A stretch of DNA of 64,000 nucleotides, from NCBI RefSeq assembly GCF_001610875.1, contig NZ_CP011272.1:1531988-1595987 (forward strand), given 5' to 3'. Positions 1 through 7,728 of the stretch are shown here, piece after piece. The number at the start of each line of letters is the position of its first letter. Within the stretch, counting starts at the first letter, position 1. This DNA comes from Pirellula sp. SH-Sr6A. Lineage in GTDB: Bacteria; Planctomycetota; Planctomycetia; Pirellulales; Pirellulaceae. The translations under genes and the position numbers were made by a program. Under the pieces are notes generated by a model, which was given only the letters and a program-made list of their open reading frames with translations, did not search any database and was not told the DNA's origin.

Positions 1-171
1 CATGATGGTTTCGATGCAGCGCTCTAAATGTGCACCATCGTTGAGCCGCTCTCGCACGGAGGGTGGCAGGACGGATCTGGCTTGATCGCCAAATTCGTCG
101 AGCAGTACTTTCCAAAAACAGTCGACCAGGACGTGTGCCGGGTCGACGAAGTTCCTTCCCATGTGTTCCAT
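1..171 (-). CDS. Hypothetical protein, 3' end beyond window
   Basis: Not recognised. An ATG at 171 opens a frame of 57 codons that runs off the left edge without a stop, beginning MEHMGRNFVDPAHVLVDC. The start lies 4 nt after the stop of the gene ending at 176, which in turn starts directly after the gene ending at 476, so the three look translationally coupled. The readable part is soluble, mixed acidic/basic, with no signal peptide or membrane segment. Seen: open frame and tight spacing. Inferred: it is the third gene of a small operon. Confidence 0.5.
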   Translation of the reverse strand, partial: MEHMGRNFVDPAHVLVDCFWKVLLDEFGDQARSVLPPSVRERLNDGAHLERCIETIM

Positions 172-175
172 CGTG

Positions 176-475
176 CTAGATCCATCCGTGGTAGCGTGCT
201 GTCGTTCGTATCTTGATTTCGCACCACTTCGCAAGCTCGAAGGTCAAGGCTTCATCCCTTGAACCAGCCAGGTGCGCGATGTGGAGAATGGTGGTGATCC
301 AGGTCGTTCGATCGAACCGGAATTCATAACAATGCAGTGCCCCATCGGCACTCAGTGCAGCGGGTCGGACTGCGTATTTCGGATGGAGCGATCGGGTGCA
401 GACCATGGGAGCAGGACTTCGCATCGCATCAGACCAATCCCTCGGTGCAAATCCAAAGTTCGGGAGGGTACTCAT
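176..475 (-). CDS. Hypothetical 99-aa protein
   Basis: Function not recognised. The ATG at 475 follows the TAA of the upstream gene with no gap (stop-start adjacency), typical of coupled translation, and the next gene begins 4 nt after this stop. The C-terminal half contains a plausible helical stretch (TTWITTILHIAHLAG followed by ALTFELAKWCEIKI). No metal-binding motif or signal peptide is evident. It is supported by its place in a coupled trio rather than by family recognition. Confidence 0.45.
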   Translation of the reverse strand: MSTLPNFGFAPRDWSDAMRSPAPMVCTRSLHPKYAVRPAALSADGALHCYEFRFDRTTWITTILHIAHLAGSRDEALTFELAKWCEIKIRTTARYHGWI

Positions 476-742
476 TTAGCGACACCCCCTGCCGATGGCA
501 AAGGCGAGTGTCGACGCGATCAGTACCGCGACGATTGGATAAATACGACTAGCGAATACACCCGACGTGTATCCGCTGAAGAATCCCAGCGAGAATCCCA
601 TCCAAATGTCGCTGTTGCACGAATCCGATTGATGAGGCAATGGTCCCATCAATCGGTCGCGGTTTTCTTGGTAGAACTCCATCGCAGAATCGTGCGACGC
701 CTGGCGGGCGTCGACCGATTTGCTCGGCGGGTCCAATTCCAT
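476..742 (-). CDS. Small single-pass membrane protein, hypothetical
   Basis: An 88-residue protein of unknown function, first of three coupled genes. A good ribosome-binding site, AAGGAG, lies 9 nt before the ATG at 742. Residues about 1-45 are polar; residues about 66-84 (IYPIVAVLIASTLAFAIG) form a membrane helix, preceded by a glycine/phenylalanine-rich stretch that could be a second, weaker helix. A topology with a cytoplasmic N-terminus is possible but unproven. The gene sits next to an integrase-bearing segment, so it may be accessory. Confidence 0.55.
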   Translation of the reverse strand: MELDPPSKSVDARQASHDSAMEFYQENRDRLMGPLPHQSDSCNSDIWMGFSLGFFSGYTSGVFASRIYPIVAVLIASTLAFAIGRGCR

Positions 743-927
743 GCCGAATCTCCTTGTGAACTCTGGTTTTATTCCTTACCAGTACCGCCCCCGCGTATCG
801 AACGCGAAGCCCAGCGACCTGCGCACAGTCGCCTGCAACCCTATCGCGGCAGCAACTAATCGCTGAGTTGCCAAGCAGCCTTCTCCGTTTTGAAAGAGTC
901 TATGAAAGGCTTAAACGTCAGACTCTA

Positions 928-998
928 TGGACCAGGCGGGACTCGAACCCGCGACCTCCAGGTACAACCCGGCGCTCTACCAGCTGAGCTACAGATCC
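928..998 (-). tRNA. Atypical 71-nt tRNA, possibly tRNA-Thr(UGU) or a tRNA pseudogene
   Basis: The minus strand has a D arm (GCTC/GAGC), a perfect T arm (GCGGG, loop TTCGAGT, CCCGC), a seven-position acceptor with one T-T mismatch and one G-T pair, and discriminator A. The anticodon arm is 2 nt short. The best folding is stem CCGG/CTGG around loop GTTGTAC, giving anticodon UGU (Thr) with the universal U33 and A37; a GUA reading would need a badly mispaired stem. No CCA is encoded. It stands next to small genes and a tyrosine recombinase, so it could be a decayed integration site. Confidence 0.55.
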
Positions 999-1010
999 AA
1001 GGTTCGCCCC

Positions 1011-1409
1011 CTAGGCTTCGATGACCACCTCCTCTCTTGCTCCTAGGAGACGTGGAGATTTCCTTTGCCCTGCCAGCCTGGAGGCCTTCTTCTGCAGGAG
1101 CTCGCCATCGCGAGTTTCGAGGGAATGCCAAGCCTGGGATGCGATCGCAAACCAGGCGACCCATTGGATCCCCCGAAACAAACACGACACTCTCACGCAG
1201 TCTCCGTTCTCCTTACGTTTCAGACGTTCAGGATCGAGCGATTGCGAAAGGACGAGTGCTAGAAAAGCACTTGGCCTCAGTTGGATGGTTGTTCCACCGA
1301 GGGTCTCTTGTTCGACGATTACCGATGCGATATCGCTACTGCTGATTTTGAGGGCCTCGATACAGGCGAGGGCCGCTCGAAGTTGCTTTGGAAAATTAGA
1401 CTTTGACAT
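1011..1409 (-). CDS. Hypothetical cargo protein beside integrase
   Basis: 132 residues, not recognised. The frame is open further upstream, but the ATG at 1409 is preferred because the upstream extension is arginine-rich and the start then overlaps the end of the preceding gene by 14 nt, a coupling arrangement. It begins MSKSNFPKQLRAALACIEA and has an alternating hydrophobic N-terminal half and a basic C-terminus rich in Lys and Arg. It ends 13 nt before the atypical tRNA. Probably moves with the integrase. Confidence 0.5.
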   Translation of the reverse strand: MSKSNFPKQLRAALACIEALKISSSDIASVIVEQETLGGTTIQLRPSAFLALVLSQSLDPERLKRKENGDCVRVSCLFRGIQWVAWFAIASQAWHSLETRDGELLQKKASRLAGQRKSPRLLGAREEVVIEA

Positions 1410-1593
1410 GGGACTGCACCTTCTCCTTCGATGAGTTGATCGCCTTGGCAAGCTTGTCCGCCTTGGCCATGATTTCGAGTGAACACTTGAGGCAGTGAGT
1501 CGAGGTAATCAACCCACCGCAGGTACAACGCATCCCTCGTTTCTTGCCGAGGCCGTAGTAGGGATCGCTGCTAAGTTTGTTCTGTATGGACAT
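1396..1593 (-). CDS. Small zinc-ribbon-like protein
   Basis: 65 residues with two CxC/CxxC knuckles (MRCTCGG and THCLKCS) that could bind one zinc ion, followed by a lysine-rich helix. The start at 1593 is set by AGGAGGG 8 nt upstream. It follows the integrase by about 100 nt, beyond a hairpin, and overlaps the next gene. Small zinc-ribbon proteins are frequent companions of integrases in mobile islands; no specific role can be read. Confidence 0.6.
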   Translation of the reverse strand: MSIQNKLSSDPYYGLGKKRGMRCTCGGLITSTHCLKCSLEIMAKADKLAKAINSSKEKVQSHVKV

Positions 1594-1627
1594 ACCTCTA
1601 GCCCTCCTGGATTGAAGCGGGGAAAAA

Positions 1628-1669
1628 AGGGCCACCGGGCGTCACGCCCGAAACTCACCCGATGGCCCT
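1628..1669. terminator. Nested hairpin downstream of integrase
   Basis: Arms AGGGCCACCGGG and CCCGATGGCCCT enclose an inner hairpin (CGGGC/GCCCG). It lies between the integrase stop and the next gene. It lacks a long T-run on the minus strand, so attenuation or an mRNA stability role is as likely as termination. Confidence 0.5.
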
Positions 1670-1690
1670 CCATTGACCTGTGGAGAATCC

Positions 1691-2887
1691 TCAGGTCGTT
1701 GGATTAAGAATCTGCTCGAACGAGCTAGGCCATGGGGCCGTGTGTAGCTCGCGTAGCAGCATGTCGTCGCAGATGTAATGGTCCATCGCAACCTGAGCCT
1801 CTCGCGAGCCCTCGCCGTCGTGATCTCGCGAGGAGCCCCAGCGACAGACTGCTGTTGCTAGACCGTTCTTGTGGCGACTGAGATGCGTCGCACACGTTTT
1901 TCGAAAGTGGTACGGGCAAAACTGCACGCCCGGAATCTTTGGCTTGACCTTTGCCAGGTCGAGTAACTCGTACCAGGCTCGGAAAAAGCTTTGCTGCGCT
2001 CGAGGCATCCGGAAGAGTTGATCGGTCGGCCCGTGCGGCACGGCTGCCAGTCGATCGATTGCCGCTCGCGTGTACCGCGTTAAGGGCAGGTAGATCGGCT
2101 CCGCTTTGAATCGCTTGGTCTTGGGTGGTGTGTAAAACAACCATCCGAACTCGTTGGTCTCTTCGCTCATGGGGTTCGGAGTCTCTGAGTCCAGACAGAT
2201 GTTCTCCCATGTGAGCGGTTGCTTGCCTCGCTCGTAGGCGAGCAATTCCTGCACCCGGAATCCGTAGGATCGGTAGAGGACGAGAGCACATTGCCACCAA
2301 GCCCCGGTTGGCATCCCGATCGCCTTGGGCGATGGCCAGCGGAGCGAAGCAGCGGACAACATCAGTGCATCGAATTGTTGATCGCGGAAGTAGAGCTTCC
2401 GATCGTTGAATTTCTTCCGCTCGGGAAGTCGCTCCAACTTCGGACGAGACCGCAGAACCGTGTGTTTTTCCGCGTTCACTAGCAATGTGCGAATCGAGCC
2501 GAGGTACTTGTTCACCGTTCGGTTTGCCAACCCGGTCGACACGAGATGTCGACGCCAGATTTCGAGGTGCTCGCGCTTGATGCCAGGTAGCAGCGGATAA
2601 GTGATCCGCTGCTCGATTGGCGTGGAAGCTTTGTAGCTTACCCAGAACGCTTCCCAGCTTGCCAAGTGTCGCTCGACATCGGCCATGTGCTTGGGGGTAA
2701 CTCCTTCGGTAAGCATCGCCGGTTTGACGTAGCGTTCGTAAACGAACCGCAGCGACCGGCGTTTCTTCCGCCTTCGGGGAGGATTGGGAGGATGGTGTGA
2801 CGGAGGCCGAATTGGGGCTTCGGAGCTTGGGTGAAATAGCCGAAGAGTTGGTTCGGTCCGCAGTGAACGATCGGGTAGTGTTGACAT
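1691..2887 (-). CDS. Tyrosine recombinase / phage-type integrase
   Basis: 398 residues from the ATG at 2887 (a TTG further upstream is possible). Layout: basic linker (~30-46), a SAM-like core-binding domain (~48-145), catalytic domain (~165-385). Visible catalytic residues: Arg211 in YGFRVQE, the box II segment PYHFRKTCATHLS with Arg329 (the usual first His of HxxR appears as Tyr326 and the second as Lys), and the nucleophile Tyr371 in DHYICDD. The family cuts and rejoins DNA through a phosphotyrosine link. Two small genes follow on the same strand and a tRNA-like gene lies 0.7 kb away. The non-canonical box II is odd; it may still be active because the Arg and Tyr are kept. Confidence 0.85.
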   Translation of the reverse strand: MSTLPDRSLRTEPTLRLFHPSSEAPIRPPSHHPPNPPRRRKKRRSLRFVYERYVKPAMLTEGVTPKHMADVERHLASWEAFWVSYKASTPIEQRITYPLLPGIKREHLEIWRRHLVSTGLANRTVNKYLGSIRTLLVNAEKHTVLRSRPKLERLPERKKFNDRKLYFRDQQFDALMLSAASLRWPSPKAIGMPTGAWWQCALVLYRSYGFRVQELLAYERGKQPLTWENICLDSETPNPMSEETNEFGWLFYTPPKTKRFKAEPIYLPLTRYTRAAIDRLAAVPHGPTDQLFRMPRAQQSFFRAWYELLDLAKVKPKIPGVQFCPYHFRKTCATHLSRHKNGLATAVCRWGSSRDHDGEGSREAQVAMDHYICDDMLLRELHTAPWPSSFEQILNPTT

Positions 2888-3278
2888 AACGGACACCTGC
2901 AAAATGATGGCCGCGCAAAACGAATCCGTTATGCTCCTCAACTTTGGCGGCGTGATACGAAAGGTCCATACGAGGGGTGTCCCACCCCGTTAGGTAAACT
3001 AGTTGCACGAAAGCCCATAGCAACATAGGACGTAGCTCCAGCGGCGGTTAATTCCATGCAGGAACGCGACGGCACGCAAAGAAAGGATTGTAGGGTCCAC
3101 AAGCCTTGAGCAGAGTTCGGGTAGTTAGGCCGAAGTGTTGAGCAACAACGCGAGTGGTTTTGTTTCACTGCAGCCCAACGTAAGCAAGAAAAAAAGAACT
3201 GTCAACTAGTTGGAAAAGAAAATACTACGGACCGAATCGCACAAAACGACACGAAAAAGAGAGGCAAATCACGCAGTT
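2888..3278. other. Non-coding stretch between integrase and HNH gene
   Basis: No convincing gene. Short open frames here lack ribosome-binding sites and have poor composition. This stretch would hold the integrase promoter and the 3' end of the HNH gene transcript; no clear terminator or attachment-site repeat was found by eye. Confidence 0.5.
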
Positions 3279-4628
3279 TTAGATGTGGTTCGATTTTGCG
3301 AGGTTGCACTTCCTGCATAGAAGCTGAACGTTTTGTTCGCTGTTGCTACCACCTTTTGAAACCGGAATTATGTGATCGAATTCCAAGTACTCGGTAGCTC
3401 CACATTCAACGCACTTGCCGCCATAGCGTTGCCAAACTCTTTGTCTAATGTCGTGTGGGATGTGGCGATCGATCTGGCCTTCGACCCGCTTCCGAAGAAC
3501 CCTGCTATACATCTGAATGATCACGCGAAACTTTTCATTAAGGAAGTGCTCGTTGCCTTCCGGGATTACGAACATCACTTGAGGCTTGTTCGTCACCTGA
3601 GCCAACAAAAAATCTTCGCCCGCCTTCCACGACACGATTGACTTGTAAGGGAAACTCATCGACTTTGTGGCCGAGTCGAAAATCAATCGCCCCTCGGTTA
3701 AGAGTAGTCGACCGGCGTGGTGATTGATCGTTGAACCACTCTGCCGATGGCGTTCAATACCTGCAACTGCCTCTTCGCAAAAGTAAAGGATTTCACCGGA
3801 TCGCAAATGGACGCCTGGCGGTATTGGAATGGGTTCGACTTCACCAGCAGCGATACGAGTACGCTCGCGTAGAGATTCAATCTCTTTGGCGAAGTACTGA
3901 GAGTAAGACGGCTCGAATTCGAATGTTTCTAGAATCCATTTTAGATAGGACTCTTCGTCACTATCGAGAGCGTTATCGCTTTTCGCATCCGCGAGCACAT
4001 GTTCCGCGAACCCCGTAACAATTGGCTGGACGGCTTTTTGAAGTTGTTCAACGGAAATGCCAAGTCGCTGAGCCGAAGCAACGAGGTTGTTCCATACCTG
4101 TGGTTCTAGATACCCGTCTTCAATTGCATTGGCGAACAGCCCTCTAAGAATCCCAACACTCGATGATGCCAATTGCTCCGAAACCAATTGTGGAACGGAA
4201 CGATTCACTGCTCGGCTTGTCGCCTCAAGGATCGCGAGCTCCTCGTCTGTGATGATTCCATCTTCCAGGAATTCACCAAGCTGAGCGCCGAAGTAAACCA
4301 TTGCGACTTCGATATTCAGTCGATCAACAATATCCGCATCGAGCTTCAATCTTTTCGCTATGAATGCCAAAATCTGTTGCTTTTCAACCTTAGGCACTCC
4401 GTCCGACCAATAGTTGGTAAGAAGCTTCTCGTAGTATTGCTTCGCTGCCAGCGCGATCTCTTTCGGTAGGCAATCAAAGGAGTTGGTGATTTCCTCCAAT
4501 TTGAAAGCCTGCTTCTTTGTCTGAAGCTCGCGTCCAATGAGCATCACGAGATGAGCGACCCGCTCATCTTGTCCAGGGTTTGTGACAGCTGTCCAAGCCT
4601 TTTGGAAGAGGGCCTTCATTCTCGACAT
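3279..4628 (-). CDS. TerB-like / PH-like / HNH nuclease three-part protein
   Basis: 449 residues, ATG at 4628 with GAGGA upstream. Residues ~20-265 are helical with four related acidic signatures of the form DG-x-hydrophobic followed by E and a helix (SDGVPKVEK, EDGIITDEELAIL, EDGYLEPQVW, SDNALDSDEES), resembling TerB-type metal-binding domains. Residues ~270-385 look like a small beta-rich PH/GRAM domain (LRSGEILYF, GRLLLTEGRLIFD). Residues ~388-449 are a clear HNH nuclease: CVECG, DHIIP, NVQLLCRKCN. HNH domains cut DNA; TerB-like domains recur in stress and phage-defence proteins. The gene sits between an integrase and tRNA-Asn, so a defence role is a fair inference, not shown. The HNH part is secure; the two other domain names are tentative. 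Confidence 0.7.
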   Translation of the reverse strand: MSRMKALFQKAWTAVTNPGQDERVAHLVMLIGRELQTKKQAFKLEEITNSFDCLPKEIALAAKQYYEKLLTNYWSDGVPKVEKQQILAFIAKRLKLDADIVDRLNIEVAMVYFGAQLGEFLEDGIITDEELAILEATSRAVNRSVPQLVSEQLASSSVGILRGLFANAIEDGYLEPQVWNNLVASAQRLGISVEQLQKAVQPIVTGFAEHVLADAKSDNALDSDEESYLKWILETFEFEPSYSQYFAKEIESLRERTRIAAGEVEPIPIPPGVHLRSGEILYFCEEAVAGIERHRQSGSTINHHAGRLLLTEGRLIFDSATKSMSFPYKSIVSWKAGEDFLLAQVTNKPQVMFVIPEGNEHFLNEKFRVIIQMYSRVLRKRVEGQIDRHIPHDIRQRVWQRYGGKCVECGATEYLEFDHIIPVSKGGSNSEQNVQLLCRKCNLAKSNHI

Positions 4629-4685
4629 GGCTTATCCTCGGGCACCGACAAATTCTGAGACATCGTCGGCAGGGGCGGAAAAAAA

Positions 4686-4782
4686 CAGGACCGGCCCGCT
4701 TTAAGTAGAAACACCGTGGGGCCGGTCCTGCTTGGAACAAAGCCAGCCCGGATTTGAGTGAAACAAAACCGGTGGGCTGGCT
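4686..4782. terminator. Two successive strong hairpins
   Basis: First hairpin: perfect 12-bp arms CAGGACCGGCCC (4686-4697) and its complement (4719-4730). Second: arms AGCCAGCCC (4741-4749) and GGGCTGGCT (4774-4782). They lie between the start of the HNH gene and the 3' end of tRNA-Asn on the minus strand, so they probably end the tRNA transcript. Loops are long (about 21-24 nt) and no clear T-tract follows. Confidence 0.5.
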
Positions 4783-4847
4783 ATGTTGGTGGCGGGTCTC
4801 CCCGCCAACGACATTTCAAAGGGTAACTAATCCTTCAATCTGTCGAG

Positions 4848-4920
4848 CTCCCCCGGGTGGGCTCGAACCACCGACACGCGGATTAACAGTCCGCTGCTCT
4901 GCCGACTGAGCTACAGGGGA
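4848..4920 (-). tRNA. tRNA-Asn (GUU)
   Basis: A complete 73-nt cloverleaf on the minus strand: acceptor TCCCCTG/CGGGGGA, D arm GCTC/GAGC, anticodon arm with loop CTGTTAA giving GUU, T arm GGTGG/CCACC with TTCGAGC, discriminator G. CCA is not encoded. Asn tRNAs are common targets of integrases. Confidence 0.93.
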
Positions 4921-5199
4921 ATTTCACTGCTTAAAGACCACCAAACCATCCTCAGGTTCGCGCTGCTCTGCAGCACCCTCCAATGGCAGGAAGTCCCTCA
5001 ACAACCCCCGAAATGTACCCACACGATCCGCCGCTTGCAACCCTAATTGATGGCTTGTTCAAGTTCCCGAATTCACGACGTTTCGGATAAAGAGAATGTG
5101 GGGAGTTTAGGGGCGGAACCTTGCAGTATTAGCCCCTGTAATTCCACCATTCCCGCCGGAGTTCCAGCGAATTCGCAACTTCCAATGACGAGAAGGGAT

Positions 5200-6207
5200 C
5201 TAAAGGTCTGCATCGAGCACGACGCGATAGCGTGCTCTGCCTGCGGAGACGTGCTCGAAAGCTTGGTTGATCTCGCTCATCGGAAAATGCTCTGTCTTCG
5301 GCGCAATCTTGTGCCTCGCCGCGAACGAAAGCATGTCGGCCATATCAACAGGCGAGCCCGTCGGGGACGCTCCTACACTGGCTTGCCGCATGATCAATGG
5401 AAATACGGCGACCGGAATCGGTTCCAGGACCGCTCCCACTACATGCATCCGCCCGTTGGGTGCCAACGATGCGATCAACGGATCCCAATCCAGTGGAACA
5501 TTGACCGTAACTAGGAGCAAATCCATCGACTTCTCCAGTCGTTGGATCGATTCGTTATCGCGCGTCGCGACGACGTGATGGGCACCGAATGACCGCGCCT
5601 CCTCGAACTTCCTCTCGCTCGAAGTGAAGGCGGTTACCTCGCATCCATATGCAGCCGCAAACTTCAACGCCATATGCCCTAGCCCTCCAATACCGATCAC
5701 GCCAACGCGACTCTTCGGGGTCGCAAAGGTCGCTATGGGATTGAAGACGGTAATTCCCCCACAAAGCAGGGGGCCCGCATCGGCGACATTCAGCCCCTCT
5801 GGCAAGGAGATCGCCCACGCCCAATGGGCTCGCACCGAATTGGCGAAACCACCGAAATGACCCGCAATCGTGGGCTGGGCTCCATCGCACAGATGGTGCT
5901 CACCCGACATGCACGGACGGCAATGCATACAACTGCCACTGTTCCAACCGATTCCAACCCTCTGGCCAATGGCAAGCCCTTTGGCATGCGGCCCTATCGC
6001 CGTCACCCGCCCAATGACTTCATGCCCCAAGACCGCTGGATAAGTCGACATGCCCCATTCGTTTTGCCACATCGAAAGGTCTGAATGGCAAACACCGCAA
6101 TGCTCTACGGCAACTTCGACCTCCTCCGGTCCCAAGGGTGCTCGATGCAACGATTGCTTTTGGAAAGGGGCGCCGGCGGAGGCCGCCACCCAGGCTTGAT
6201 AACTCAT
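5200..6207 (-). CDS. Zinc alcohol dehydrogenase, cinnamyl/YahK type
   Basis: 335 residues. Medium-chain dehydrogenase: catalytic-zinc Cys in CGVCHSD, GHE at the substrate zinc site, four-Cys structural zinc lobe (SCMHCRPCMSGEHHLC), and a Rossmann motif GIGGLG at about 170-175. The closest pattern is the NADP-preferring aldehyde-reductase/cinnamyl alcohol dehydrogenase group, which reduces aldehydes to alcohols in the cytoplasm. It stands alone, divergent from the acyltransferase at 6480. Substrate cannot be read from the sequence. Confidence 0.88.
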   Translation of the reverse strand: MSYQAWVAASAGAPFQKQSLHRAPLGPEEVEVAVEHCGVCHSDLSMWQNEWGMSTYPAVLGHEVIGRVTAIGPHAKGLAIGQRVGIGWNSGSCMHCRPCMSGEHHLCDGAQPTIAGHFGGFANSVRAHWAWAISLPEGLNVADAGPLLCGGITVFNPIATFATPKSRVGVIGIGGLGHMALKFAAAYGCEVTAFTSSERKFEEARSFGAHHVVATRDNESIQRLEKSMDLLLVTVNVPLDWDPLIASLAPNGRMHVVGAVLEPIPVAVFPLIMRQASVGASPTGSPVDMADMLSFAARHKIAPKTEHFPMSEINQAFEHVSAGRARYRVVLDADL

Positions 6208-6479
6208 GCGAATCTCTCTTTCTCTGTCTTCTCAAGGCAAACGAACTGGGAAAAGAACTGGTTCGATTCGATGCCGGTTCCGCGCCCATCAAGTGATGGG
6301 TTGGATTTTACCGGAACGAGCGATGGAGAAACGGGAATTGCGAAGACAGAAGAACCTTTTCGAGAAGGGCTATTACCTCGGAACCCCTTTCTGAGAAAGG
6401 CTACTACAATCGGTGCTTGCCAAATGGGGTAAGTGAATTCAGCACGAGATGGGTTGAGCTGTTTGTACAAGGAATGATT

Positions 6480-7709
6480 ATGGCATCGGCAGGCAGGGTG
6501 GCTTCGATCGACATCTACCGTGGAATGGTGATGTTCTTGATGCTGGCGGAAGTGCTTCAACTTCCCAAGCTGCGACAAGTCTTTAACGAGGACAACGCCA
6601 TTGGCCGGATCGCGGAATGGATTCGCTTTCATACTTCGCACGTCGCTTGGGCGGGCTGCTCTCTTCATGATCTCATCCAGCCGAGCTTCTCGTTCCTGGT
6701 TGGAACGGCGATGGCGTATTCACTGGCTTCGCGCATCGCGAGAGGAGATTCTCGTTGGCAACTGTTTCGGCATGCCGTGCTTCGCAGCGTTATCCTTGTG
6801 TTTCTCGGCATCTTTCTTCGGAGCCTTGGCAAGCCGAGTACGAACTTCACGTTCGACGATACGCTCACTCAAATCGGGCTGGGATATTGGTGCCTTTTCT
6901 TGATCTCGCTATTGTCGACGCGTTGGGTCTTGCTCGCCCTCGCCGCCATTCTGATCGGCACTTGGGGAATCTTCGTTCTCTATCCGGCCCCGTCCCCTGA
7001 TTTCCCCTACAGCCAGGTGGGTGTGCCGGATAGTTGGAATGAGTACTATCGCGAAGGGTTTGCCGTCCACTTCAACAAGAATGCAAATGCGGCATGGGCG
7101 TTCGATCGATGGTGGATGAATCTGTTCCCCCGTGAGAAGCCATTCGAGTACTCCGGAGGTGGATATGCGACGCTCAGTTTTATCCCGACTCTGGGAACCA
7201 TGGTTCTCGGATTGCTCGCGGGTCGCCTCTTGCAATCACCCAATCCTTTTGCACGCAAGAATCTCGTCTTCGCCTGCACGGGCGCAGGATTGATGGTGGC
7301 AGCATGGCTGCTCGACTGGACCTCGGTCTGTCCTATCGTAAAACGTATTTGGACCCCGGCTTGGACACTCTGGAGCGGTGGAATCTGTTTGCTTTGGCTA
7401 GGCGTTCTGCACTGGATTGCGGATCAGCGGGGATTCCAGCGGTGGGCATTCCCCTTGATCGTGATCGGGGCTAACTCGATCGTCGCGTACGTGTTGTCGT
7501 GGACGCTGGAGAAGCCGACGCACGACGCGCTGCTGCGCCACTTCGGCGGTTGGATACGCACTTTTTCCGAATCCATTCAATCCATCCTCGGCGCCGGCCA
7601 AGAACAGGTTCCTATGATCCAGGAGCTGCTCTTGGGAGGCTGTACCCTGACGGTATTTTGGTTGATTCTTTATTGGCTCTACACCAAAAAAGTGTTTGTG
7701 AGGATTTGA
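6480..7709 (+). CDS. Integral membrane acyltransferase-like protein (DUF5009 / HGSNAT-like)
   Basis: 409 residues. The start at 6480 is preferred because AAGGA lies 7 nt upstream. It opens with R-x-x-SIDIYRG, the signature of the heparan-glucosaminide N-acetyltransferase-like families (DUF1624/DUF5009), followed by about ten hydrophobic segments; HTSHVAWAGCSLHDLIQPSF is the conserved second segment, with the His that takes part in acetyl transfer in relatives. The likely role is transfer of acetyl groups from cytoplasmic acetyl-CoA to an external sugar. It converges with the PSD1 gene, leaving 19 bp between stops. Confidence 0.82.
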   Translation: MASAGRVASIDIYRGMVMFLMLAEVLQLPKLRQVFNEDNAIGRIAEWIRFHTSHVAWAGCSLHDLIQPSFSFLVGTAMAYSLASRIARGDSRWQLFRHAVLRSVILVFLGIFLRSLGKPSTNFTFDDTLTQIGLGYWCLFLISLLSTRWVLLALAAILIGTWGIFVLYPAPSPDFPYSQVGVPDSWNEYYREGFAVHFNKNANAAWAFDRWWMNLFPREKPFEYSGGGYATLSFIPTLGTMVLGLLAGRLLQSPNPFARKNLVFACTGAGLMVAAWLLDWTSVCPIVKRIWTPAWTLWSGGICLLWLGVLHWIADQRGFQRWAFPLIVIGANSIVAYVLSWTLEKPTHDALLRHFGGWIRTFSESIQSILGAGQEQVPMIQELLLGGCTLTVFWLILYWLYTKKVFVRI

Positions 7710-7728
7710 TCCGCAGTTGTATGGAAAC

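Noticed and set aside
928-4920. Integrative element bounded by direct repeats of a tRNA 3' end
   Set aside because: I could not find a duplicated tRNA 3' segment on either side of the integrase, so element limits cannot be drawn.
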